Part shown: positions 47,526 to 57,106 of the stretch, in pieces | Layout of the letters: every line of letters begins with the position of its first letter | Position numbering within the stretch: the first letter of the stretch is position 1 | Assembly: GCA_013350335.1 (NCBI GenBank) | Contig: CM023539.1 | Coordinates: 45,494,631 to 45,558,630, forward strand | DNA from: Chimonanthus salicifolius | Lineage: Eukaryota > Streptophyta > Magnoliopsida > Laurales > Calycanthaceae | Direction of reading: 5' to 3' | DNA: 64,000 nt | Notes under the pieces: model-generated | Seen by the model: only the letters and a program-made list of their open reading frames with translations | The model's database searches: none | What the model was told of the DNA's origin: nothing | Translations under genes and position numbers: made by a program

Positions 47526-47692
47526 TTTTTTTTTAATGATCAAGGTGTTCAGAGGTCTCACTTGTGTATTTGAATAGGAGATCTCAATCCCACACACAGT
47601 GAATAAGCAATTAGGAGAAGTGAGGTAGAAAAGTGTTGAGCGTAAATGAACTCAAAACCCCCATTTATGAGAAGAGCTTCTTTCCTGTCACT
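47526..47692 (-). mobile_element. tRNA-derived SINE with a 17-bp target duplication
   Basis: Related to the element at 34084 (shared GATCAAGGTGTTCAGAGGTC and CCCACACACA blocks). A T run at its left end is its poly-A tail on the minus strand. The flanks ATGTAGATGTAAATATT (47509-47525) and ATGTAGATATAAATATT (47693-47709) differ at one base, a clean target-primed insertion signature. It lies upstream of the CCDA start. Confidence 0.82.
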
Positions 47693-48104
47693 ATGTAGAT
47701 ATAAATATTAATTATATGCAATCTAAATTCGACCCGTTTATATCTCTAAACTCTTCATATTGAATGAATATGCATACTTATCTTGAACCAGGGATGGTTA
47801 ACTGACCAAAACTGGGAAAGTAAGTGCTACAGCAATGCATTGCTTATGGTATTATGCGTAGGGATAGAAACGATGTGGGCTGAAGCCAGGCCTATAATGT
47901 GTGAGACCCGGCCTATAATGTGTGAGGCCCAAGCCCAATTAAGACATGAAAAGTCTGAGCTTGACACAAACAGATTGATCAAGGCTGAGAGTTATCAGCC
48001 CAACAGGTCCAATGGGAAGCCAGAGCCTGGTGAAGAACCTGGTTAGATGCATGCCTTTTCTTTTTTTTACTTTCTAACCTATAATTTTTAACCATGCTTG
48101 GGAG

Positions 48105-48530
48105 CAGGGGTACAGATATCGGCCGATACATTATATATCGGTTTTTTAGTGCCGATCTATATAGGCCGATACGTATTGTATCGGCCGTATGAACTACTTC
48201 TCGGTTGATATGGCCGATATATCGGTGATATATATCGGTCCAATATCGGCCAATATGATTAATATCAGTCTTTTTTTTAAAAAAAAATCAAAACGGTGGT
48301 AAGCCCGAGTCGAAATGTCGGCCGATATCGGAACAATATCAGCCGATTTTGGACCAATATCGGCCGATATTTTTGTTTTCAAATTTTTTTTTTTGAAAAA
48401 ACCAGTTTCCTTTTTGGTTTTCTTATATTTTTTAATTCAGAAAAAATAAAATAATAAAAAGATACTGATATTTAAAAAAAAAAAAAGAGGAGAGAGAAAT
48501 TTATCAGCCAAGCTGAATTTTTCACCCCTG
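48105..48530. mobile_element. Family A hAT-like element
   Basis: Starts CAGGGGTACAGATATC and ends TTTTTCACCCCTG; the outer seven bases are perfectly inverted (CAGGGGT/ACCCCTG). Flanks are CTTGGGAG (48097-48104) and GTTGGGAG (48531-48538). It contains at least five ATATCGGCCGATA-type words and GGAGAGAGAAATTTATC. Confidence 0.9.
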
Positions 48531-49038
48531 GTTGGGAGTTTAGCAATGGTTGAAGGATACATAGTGATACTTTTTTTTAAAGTATTCAACAAATATTTAT
48601 TTTAAATTTACACACAAATTTCCACCCTAATTATGGTTTGGCATTGTTTCAGCTTTTGAATGTCCCCATGATGAGGTTTCAAGATCATATTAGTGAATTG
48701 AAAAGCAAGAAACAGGTGTCAAACCTTTATATACTCGTTGAAAAAAAGAGTGGAAAAAACCGTAGCTTTTCTTTTTCCTTTTTCATGATTCCTTTTTCCT
48801 CTTCAACTAATCTCAATTCTTATGTATTGGAAGCTATAACCATCTTACCTGAGGCAAATAAAATAGAAGAATGAATACAAACTTATTTATTAAGTAAAGA
48901 TATGTGATGAGAGAAGTATATATTTAAAAAAAGTGAATTAAATGGAAATTGGAATACCTTAATATGAAGATATAAACCGCCAAACAAAGGACAGTTAGTA
49001 TGGCAGCTAGAACTGAAATGATTAAGCTTAGTGACAGA
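48531..49038. other. Intergenic, no gene recognised
   Basis: AT-rich; the open frame at 48638-48874 has no recognisable domain. Confidence 0.4.
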
Positions 49039-50180
49039 ATTTTCTTTTTTTTTGAAAGAATTACTTCATTAATAAAAAAAAAGAGAAGGAATAGATACCA
49101 AAAATCAAAGCAGGTAGAAAGAGTAAATCACCAAACAGAAAATAAGAAACTACCCTTAGAAATTACATAAAATTATGAACAATTTCCGTCACCAAAGTCA
49201 CACCCTGACGAGCCAACTTATCTGCTTTTGAATTTGCAGAACGGGGAGGGCAAGAGACCGAATAACTATAAGTTAGTATTGAAAGACAATCTTGTCAGTC
49301 TTATCCAAAAAAGACCAAGGACAAAGAGACTCCAAGGCCCATATGACAACAAGCTTAGAGTACCCTTCTAAGAGACTCTCAATTGCCCCCCCAACTCTTC
49401 CAAAGCCAAAACACCTCTCCATAAAGCATACAACTCCACATCAAGCACTGAACCAGTCGGAAGAGGGCCCACAAAAGAAAACGAAGTGTCACCAGAGTTA
49501 TTTCGAATAACTCCCCCATAACCAGCTAATTCAAGCTCACGCATACAACTCCCATCAAAATTAACTATAAGGATACACAAATCTGGAGGAGACCAAGCAG
49601 TAGACTTCTTCGGAACTGTGGGAGGCATAACATGATCCATTGAATCCACACCCTGCAAACATCTGAGATACTAATACCACCAAACCACCCTGAACCCACC
49701 AACCACCAAGCAACTCTGCACTTCATAATTTCAATAAGGTGCCTGACAGAGAACTATTTACTTTGAAATACTCTTGAATTCCTTTTCAACCAAATGGATC
49801 ACAGAATATTCAAAACAGTAGCAGCCCAAAGAATCCTTCTGAACAAACTTCCACCCAACAAAAATTCTTTATTAAACAAAGCCAACCAAGTTTTCGGCAT
49901 ACAAAATGACATCCTTAATAATTGAAAGAAATGACACCAAATCTGATAAAAAAACTGACAATGAAGAAGATGATTTATTGACTTCATCAGCCAAACAAAG
50001 CGGGCAAGTGAGTGATAGAAAGTTATATGCACATTTCTTTGGCAACCTTTATTGATCAGAATGTTAACCAATTCAATATGAAACCACAGTTGAAATAGTA
50101 AAGATAATGTACAAAAGATTATATTGTGCATAAGACGCCATTCTTCTCGCTGATATGAGAAGGGAAATTTGAAACTCAAA
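49039..50180 (-). mobile_element. L1-type LINE 3-prime remnant next to the PPR gene
   Basis: On the minus strand the order is as in a plant LINE: a zinc-binding segment (about 50020-49920, HCQFFYQIWCHFF), then RRILWAATVLNIL followed by a stop and SIWLKRNSRVFQ (the W-WxxRNxxIF motif), then an RNase H domain (VNFDGSCMRELELAGYGGVI, about 49580-49500; VELYALWRGVLAL, about 49440-49400; SANSKADKLARQGVTLV, about 49240-49190), a UTR and a poly-A tail (T run at 49046-49055). Frameshifts and stops show it is dead. It begins within 100 bases of the PPR stop codon on the same strand. Confidence 0.85.
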
Positions 50181-50267
50181 ACTGCAATCCTGGATTGTTG
50201 TCAATTTCACAATTTCAAAAAGCATATATTGATACTCAAAAATTCAAAGCTGGAAGTTGCTCTGACC

Positions 50268-52490
50268 TCACCAATAATCCTTACAAGAGCACAGACCATC
50301 CTTAAAATGATGGAACCTATTTGCGTCCCTCAAAATTATCTCTCGTCCCATGATCTTTGCAATTAACTTGATTGCAGAATGGCAATCACCACACACCCGG
50401 AGGTTCTTCATGATACGAATAGGAACTCCCTGTGGCACCCTTAAAAGCCCAAATGCCACTGCTAACTTCTCGCTGTGGTATCTCAAGTTATGAACTTTCT
50501 GCTCATCATCCACATCATGAAGCACAAAACTACCATCAGGACAATATCCAGCCTCCGTTAACATCCCACCCAATTTCTCTAACATTGCAATGATTACCTC
50601 ACGCTCAGGATGACCCAATTCATCTCCCCCAGTGAACACATGCACCTTCTTCTCAACCTCAATCCAGCTGCATCCAGGTGACTTGCTCACATGCTTCACC
50701 TTCATAACTTTCCGCAGCTCTGTAACATCTTCCCATTTCCCTCTTGATGCATAAATATTTGATAGCAAGATATAAGGACCAGAGTTTTTAGGTTCCAGGT
50801 GCAAAAGCTTCTTTGCTGCGACCTCAGCCAAGTCCAAGTTCATGTGGATCCTACATGCACCCAACAAAGAACCCCAAACAACAGCATCAGCTTCAATTGG
50901 CATCTTCCTAATCAAATCCATTGCCTCTGTGACATGGCCTGCCCGACCAAGAAGATCAACCATGCAAGCATAATGCTCAGCTGTTGGTTTAATCATATAC
51001 ACTGAACTCATTGAGTCAAAAAAATCCATCCCTTCTTTAATCCTCCCTGTGTAGCTGCAGGCAGAAAGAACTCCAACAAATGTAACATCATCAGGCATCA
51101 TACCAGATGAATGCATTTCACGAAAAACTTGTAAAGCTTCCTCCCCAAAACCATGTTGGGCATATCCAGTTATCATTGAATTCCACATAACCACATCCTT
51201 CATAGTGAAGCGATCAAACACCATTCTAGCCCGACGAAGGTTGCCACACTTAACATACATTGTTATCAAAGCTGAAGCAACAAAAACATCAGAATCAAAC
51301 TGTGATTTGATCACCTCAGCATGAATCTCCCGCCCATGGTTGAGAACTGCCAGGCTGGCACAGAGAGTCAGAATACTAATTAGAGCAGGAAAGTTTGCCC
51401 GAACTCTGGCCCTTTGCATTGAAGCAAACATATCTAAAGCTTCCAATTCAAATCCATTCCTTTCATATCCTTTTATCATTGCACTCCAGGACCCATCATC
51501 CTTTTCCCTCATCCAGTCAAAAACCTGTCTTGCTTCAAACACTTTCGCAATTTGGCCGAATCCAAGAATCATCACATTACAAGCAGTCAATGATTTTTCT
51601 GGCATTGTCTTAAAAAGATCAGATGCTTCTTCCATTCGCCCACAGTGTGTATACCCAGTCAGCATCGCAGTCCAAGACACCTCATTTTTCTCCGGCATCA
51701 CCTCAAAAAGCTTTCGAGCAACATCAACGTGTAGATTCTGTGAATAACCTGAAATCATTGTTGTCCAAGAGATAGCATTCCGACGTGGCATCTCATCAAA
51801 TAGTTGCCGGGCCTCAGCCAAGCGCCCCAGCTGGCAATATCCTGATATCATGTTTGTTCTTGCTACCACATCCTTCTCAGGCATCTCATCAAAAAGCCGG
51901 CGTGCATCATCAATCCGGCCATCTTGAATTAGGCCACCTAACATCACCGTCCACGAAACAACATTCTTCTCTGGCATCTGCCGAAAGAGAGATTCAGCCT
52001 CAGACATCCCACCTTCTTGCACATAACCCCTAACCATGGAAGTCCAAGAAACAACATTTCGTTCAGGCATGACATCGAATATCTTTCGAGCATCTTTTAT
52101 CATTCTGTTCTTAACATACCCAGATATCATTCCATTCCAAGAAGCGATATTCCGCTCTGGCATTCTCTCAAAAAGGTGCCGCGCTTCACCTGGGCGAAAG
52201 TTTTGAAAGTATCCAGCTATTATTGAGTTCCACGATACTACAGTTCTATTGGGCATTTCATCAAACAGCATCCGTGCATTGTCAATTTCGCCAAGACGGG
52301 CATAGCTATAGATACGAGAATTGGCCGAAAAGGAATCAGTGTTACAGTAAGATTGGCAGCCGCTTGATGAAAAGCGCATGCGTTGGATGGAATTTATGAA
52401 GACAGAAAGGAAACTGATGGAAACTGAATAAAGTGGGCGAGATATCGTATAAGAAGGATTCATCCATAAGAAGGAAGTCCCGCCATTCAT
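50268..52490 (-). CDS. DYW-class PLS pentatricopeptide repeat protein, probable organelle RNA editing factor
   Basis: A single intronless frame of 740 residues. The first ~50 residues are rich in S, R and hydrophobics and lack acidic residues, fitting a mitochondrial presequence. From about residue 55 there are tandem ~31-residue repeats with FDEMPxRNVVSWTxMIxGY, then longer P/L repeats, then E and E+ motifs (PGCSWIEVEKKVHVF). The C-terminus, about residues 648-740, is a full DYW domain with the cytidine-deaminase-like ligands HSE (672-674) and CGDCH (700-704), the CSC motif and the final DYW. It closely resembles Arabidopsis At1g56690 along its length, from my memory of that protein. Such proteins bind one or few organelle transcripts and convert C to U. 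The start at 52490 is the first ATG of the frame. The gene is intact; the target is unknown. Confidence 0.96.
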   Translation of the reverse strand: MNGGTSFLWMNPSYTISRPLYSVSISFLSVFINSIQRMRFSSSGCQSYCNTDSFSANSRIYSYARLGEIDNARMLFDEMPNRTVVSWNSIIAGYFQNFRPGEARHLFERMPERNIASWNGMISGYVKNRMIKDARKIFDVMPERNVVSWTSMVRGYVQEGGMSEAESLFRQMPEKNVVSWTVMLGGLIQDGRIDDARRLFDEMPEKDVVARTNMISGYCQLGRLAEARQLFDEMPRRNAISWTTMISGYSQNLHVDVARKLFEVMPEKNEVSWTAMLTGYTHCGRMEEASDLFKTMPEKSLTACNVMILGFGQIAKVFEARQVFDWMREKDDGSWSAMIKGYERNGFELEALDMFASMQRARVRANFPALISILTLCASLAVLNHGREIHAEVIKSQFDSDVFVASALITMYVKCGNLRRARMVFDRFTMKDVVMWNSMITGYAQHGFGEEALQVFREMHSSGMMPDDVTFVGVLSACSYTGRIKEGMDFFDSMSSVYMIKPTAEHYACMVDLLGRAGHVTEAMDLIRKMPIEADAVVWGSLLGACRIHMNLDLAEVAAKKLLHLEPKNSGPYILLSNIYASRGKWEDVTELRKVMKVKHVSKSPGCSWIEVEKKVHVFTGGDELGHPEREVIIAMLEKLGGMLTEAGYCPDGSFVLHDVDDEQKVHNLRYHSEKLAVAFGLLRVPQGVPIRIMKNLRVCGDCHSAIKLIAKIMGREIILRDANRFHHFKDGLCSCKDYW

Positions 52491-52599
52491 CTCCAGCTAG
52501 TACCGTTGCAGGAAACCCGCGACGGGCAACTTCAGGAAATTTAAAAAGACAGGTGTAACGTGGGCTTGTTGGGTCGGCTGATACTGCAGACTGCAATGA

Positions 52600-53029
52600 A
52601 TTGTTATTACTTACTAATATTGTTATTATTATTATTTATTATTGTTATTGAATGACAAAGAAATAATTTAAAATGTCAAAAATAAAGGTCGGAAATTTGA
52701 GGATTTGAACTCGCCTCGCTTGGTTTAAGATTTTCAGTCAGAAATCTGGCAACTTGGGTGTGTCAATTTTTATTAATTAAACTATTTTAAAATATATATT
52801 ACATATACAAAGATCTTAACCAACCTATGTTGATCTATTATCATTCACAAATATTATATAACTCTTTTTAATTTTAATTAAGATTTGAATTGCATTAACT
52901 AATGATAGTTTGAAAAAAATTATTCATTCCAAATTCATCTGACTCAAAATAAAATGCTTCACTTCTTGTATTTCTATAAAAAAAAAAATTGTTTTAATTT
53001 TCTATTTTTCATTTCTAGGGTCAAAATCT
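52600..53029. other. Intergenic upstream of the PPR gene
   Basis: Contains a TTATTATTATT-type run near 52610-52650 and AT-rich sequence that should include the PPR promoter. No specific element identified. Confidence 0.4.
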
Positions 53030-53178
53030 CAGATTCAACCATTATATCGGCCGCGAAATCTCTCTCTTATATTTTAATTAAAACCATCGAAATCGGACGA
53101 TATCAATGATATATATCGGATATCGTCCGGTATCAGCAAATATCGACCGATACCTATCAGCCGATATTAAAATCTCTG
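53030..53178. mobile_element. Family A hAT-like element, decayed
   Basis: The interior has ATTATATCGGCCGCG, GATATATATCGGATATCG and ATATCGACCGATACC words typical of the family. Proposed ends CAGATTCAACC and AAAATCTCTG are weak, and I cannot find a target duplication, so the limits are approximate. Confidence 0.5.
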
Positions 53179-54214
53179 GTTGTATCAGACTGACTTAGAG
53201 GTGGACCACTGATCAAGGTCCAATTGGGTCAAGTCAAGAAAAATGTCCATGCCCCAATAATTGCCTTCCATAATGCAATCCAACCCATTATCCATTTGTT
53301 ACATGAGAAATCCATCTATGTGATTTGGTCAAGTAAAATAATGAAGGTAACCCCATTCAATCAAGCAAAAAGGGGGCACAATGCATATACAAAGATTAAA
53401 GGTGAATCACTAAAAAAAGATGAATAAAAAAAATATAGTAGATAATAACGTGAATAGTTTTATAATTTATAATAGAGTTATAGTTTTATAATAGAGTTGT
53501 CACTTCAAGTAGTACATATGGTGTTGGATAACTTTAAAATTAACTTTTATTTTAAAAATAAGCTTTATGGATAACTTTAAAATTAACTTTTATTTTAAAA
53601 ATAAACTTTATTATCTAAGGAATTTTTTAGATTATATCTTTTCATTTGAAGGTATGCTTTGATGGGTGGTGTCTGACCTTGCAAGTGTCCTTTGGTTTTA
53701 AGGGGTGAGTAACCCTTTAAATAAAATTTAGGAAAAAAAGAAGTGTCATAGAAGGATGCTTAAGGTCTATAAATAAGTGACTTTAGGTGACTTTTAATAA
53801 TAGATTTTGAATTTCCAAAAACATTTCATTGTCCACCTGAATAATTCTTGAGATATGTGTAAACATCTCTATCCGTACACGTTGAGTATAGAACTAAGGA
53901 GAATAGTGTTTTTTATGTTGAGGGGTATTTGATCCCAAGATCTCCAAAAAAAAAAGAAATGAAAATTGACCATCAAACTAATCTCTCAAAATTATCTTTG
54001 TCACTATTATTTTTTACAATAACATTTCTGTTCTTAGTATTCATTAGAATGAAAGATTTCAAGTTGGTCTTCAATGTAACAAGTCGCAGATCAATTGATG
54101 TTTTATTTTATTTTATTTCGGATACAACTGGTCAGCAAGATCATTTGCTATGATGATTAACAAGAGTGAATGGCAAAAAATGTCTTAAGAAAGCAATCTA
54201 GTTAAAATTTAAAG
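53179..54214. other. Intergenic, no gene recognised
   Basis: Two near-identical pieces TGGATAACTTTAAAATTAAC lie at 53524 and 53569 (45-bp tandem duplication). Otherwise only AT-rich sequence with short open frames. Confidence 0.45.
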
Positions 54215-54398
54215 CAGGTGTCGAAAAAACGACCTCAGCGGATATATCGGCCGATACGATATATCGATCGATATCTCATTATCGGCTAATATTTTTCTCT
54301 CTTCTTACTTTTTTATTTATAAAAACGGCCGATATTGTGATATCGACTGATATGATGTGCCCTAGATATCGCCATATTGCCAGATATTTGGACCCCTA
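54215..54398. mobile_element. Family A hAT-like element with perfect 8-bp duplication
   Basis: Starts CAGGTGTCGAAAAA and ends TTTGGACCCCTA. Flanked by ATTTAAAG at 54207-54214 and 54399-54406. The interior has GATATATCGGCCGATACG and GATATCGCCATATTG. Confidence 0.86.
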
Positions 54399-54406
54399 AT
54401 TTAAAG

Positions 54407-56112
54407 AATCGTCAATTTCCATTTGATTTTTCTTACTACTATTCTAACATACAATACAATTCAAAGAAGTACAATTAAGTGTCATGTTTTGGCTAAATTG
54501 TTTCAATTTTTCAAAAATTCAAACACAATATATTTTTCTTGACTTAATCAACCAAGCCATGTATATTTTGTGCTTATAAACCTTTTGGATCATTTTAATT
54601 CTTTAGGTCCATTGAAACTATTGGTTATTCAATATAATACAAGAGAGCATCTCTAAATTAAAAAAAAAAAATAAAATAAAATAAAAAGTTGAGGCCCATC
54701 TAAAGTAAGACATGTCTGAACCGACATTATCAGTTCAATCACCATCATTATCATAATCAAATTCCTTTTTAATTCAAGATGGGTCAAGTTGACCCGTATC
54801 AGTTCAGTGCAACTAAAAGGTTTGCAAAAATGAGCGAGACATAGACATTGGTCTAAAATTAGTAAAAAGTGAAACTCAAAAATTAATTTTAAATAAATGA
54901 AATAGATAACTTTCATAATAATAATGTGATGACAAGTTGCCAACGTGTCAAATGAACCATTGTATGGCTTGGAACATCGAAAATCTTTTTTAAAGGAGAA
55001 ATAATCAGATGTGGAAGATCTAACTATAATAAGAACATCTTACATATCTACAACCATCAATCAGCAATCTATATTTTAAAATTTTAAATTTTCACTAATA
55101 TATGGTGGATAAGTATAATTCGATCTTATTATAATTAGATCTCTTACATTTGATCATTTCACTTGTTAAAAAGAAGAAGAAAAGAATTATTATAATTATT
55201 TGAATAACATTCTCTTTCTTAGTTCACAATAACTTTCATTTTTGAATGTAAATTGTATATGCACTCATCACTCATGTTAAAAAAAATGATAAATGTAAAT
55301 TCTTCTACATTTATCATCTGTGGGAGTTTTACGCTGGGTATCCCACAGTTTCTTACACATAAATTCAAAAAAAAAGAAAAAAAGATGATGATAAATGTCA
55401 GATTAACCAAAATTAGAAAGTTGGATTGAAACTATGAACAGAAGATAATCTGACCAATCCTTGTATAAAGATTGCTAGAGAATCAAAATACACTAAGTTC
55501 CCATATGAGGTAATTCAACTAATAAACACCATGGTTCAGGAAAAAGACTTGGATAACTTGGCTATTAAAAAAAGGTTAACCACTCAGTGGATCAATTTTT
55601 TTTTTTTTAAAAAAATCGAAGTAACATCAAAGTAGTTAGACCAACCCTATAAACATTGTATAAAGAAGGGAAAAAAGTGTGACACAACTATTCCCATTTT
55701 GGTTAGTTTAGTGTACTTATTACTCTTTATTTAATAGAGCAGTTAAAATCAAAATAAAAAGGATGGATTTTACAGTTTAAAAGGTATGGGTTTAAATAGT
55801 AATTTATGTAATATTGTAGCAGAAAGTAAATGTATTTTGACTTTTGTGTTCTTCACAACTTACCTTTTTTTTAAAGGGGAAATGATGTTTAATCAAAGAG
55901 ATGATCCATTAAAGTTGATTTTGAGAAACATTTTGGTATTACTTTTAAAATTTTCACATTGGATAGAAGAGATTTGATAGATATAAAGGGTTTTGTAGTT
56001 CATTATAAGAATAAAATGCACACTTATTTTCTTATGAAAAACTTGTTAATGAATAGAGAGTTGAATGAAGAAGTAAAACAAATAAAATCTACTCAAATAG
56101 ATGAGACAAAAT
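54407..56112. other. Intergenic, no gene recognised
   Basis: AT-rich. The open frames at 55786-55977 and 55959-56303 contain words such as IVAESKCILTF and DRRDLIDIKGFVVHYK but no family I can name; the second runs into the family B element below. Confidence 0.4.
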
Positions 56113-56457
56113 TAGAGGTGAAATTTGGGTTGGGTTTTAATTTGATCCGCATGGCCCGACTCGAGAAATTGATGGGTTTGAGTTGTGTATTTGTATATTT
56201 TGGGTCGGTCAAGTTGGGAGAAAAAAACCCACATGAAATTCGGGTCAGAGGGGTTGAGAAATTTAAAATCAACAAGAACCCGACTGAGTATACAGAGTTA
56301 TAAAACAACACTCAGATTAAGTCAGGTTATAAATTCGGATCGAGTTAGGTTGAGTAACTCAGGTCAACAATTGGGGCCGGGTCGAGTTAGGTTCAATAAT
56401 TTTTTACATAGGTTAAATTGGCTTATTGAAACCCGATTTGATCCGACCCAAGTCTAA
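56113..56457. mobile_element. Family B hAT-like element, decayed
   Basis: Starts TAGAGGTGAAATTTGGGT and ends GATCCGACCCAAGTCTA, partly inverted. The interior is rich in GGGTCGAGTTAGGTT and CCCGACTGAG words. No target duplication recognised. Confidence 0.55.
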
Positions 56458-57106
56458 GCTCCAGATAAAATGAATGGTAGTATTTTTTTTTTTTTTACTT
56501 TAATTATATAAAAATGATAAAAATAAAGTTCTTGTCTTCTATTACTGTAGTTGGTGTTATTTTTATTATTTTAAAACAGATTGTTTTAAAATTTATTGTT
56601 TAAATGACTTTATCTTTAAATAATATCAAATCAAAGCATTAAAAATAGTTCAAATTCACCAATCCAAGTAAGCTTTTGAAAGAACTTTCTAAGTAAACTG
56701 GACTGAATCAATTAATCAGTCATATATTAATATCTTTTGTTTTCTTTAAGATTTTCTTATCTTTAATAAATTTGTTAAAGTTATTGATTATTAATAATAA
56801 AAGAAAATAAGCAGGTATCTTTTTAAAATAAAAGTATAATTGCCAAATTAATTCAAATTTAGTCTTTCCAACATTTGGGGTGAGATAGATTCGAACCCTG
56901 CCTTCCATTAATTTATTGTTCGCCTTTGAACTCTCCGTCCCCAACTCCTACTCTCAAACAATAAAAGCGACCGTTTGCTAGAATCTGGATCCATCCATCT
57001 AACGGTATTTCTATCAATGCCTGACAAAAACCCGACGTCTCCTCTTCCCGACTTCATCTTCTCTCCACCGAAGACAAAGTACCTTCTGATTACCTGAGAA
57101 TCTGAA
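56458..57106. other. Intergenic and promoter region of the carbonic anhydrase gene
   Basis: AT-rich until about 56930, then GC-richer leader sequence with CT-rich blocks (TCTCCTCTTCCC) up to the ATG at 57107. No clear TATA box chosen. Confidence 0.4.

Noticed and set aside
51340..52226. Plus-strand open frames opposite the PPR gene
   Set aside because: Shadow frames of the regular PPR repeats on the other strand.
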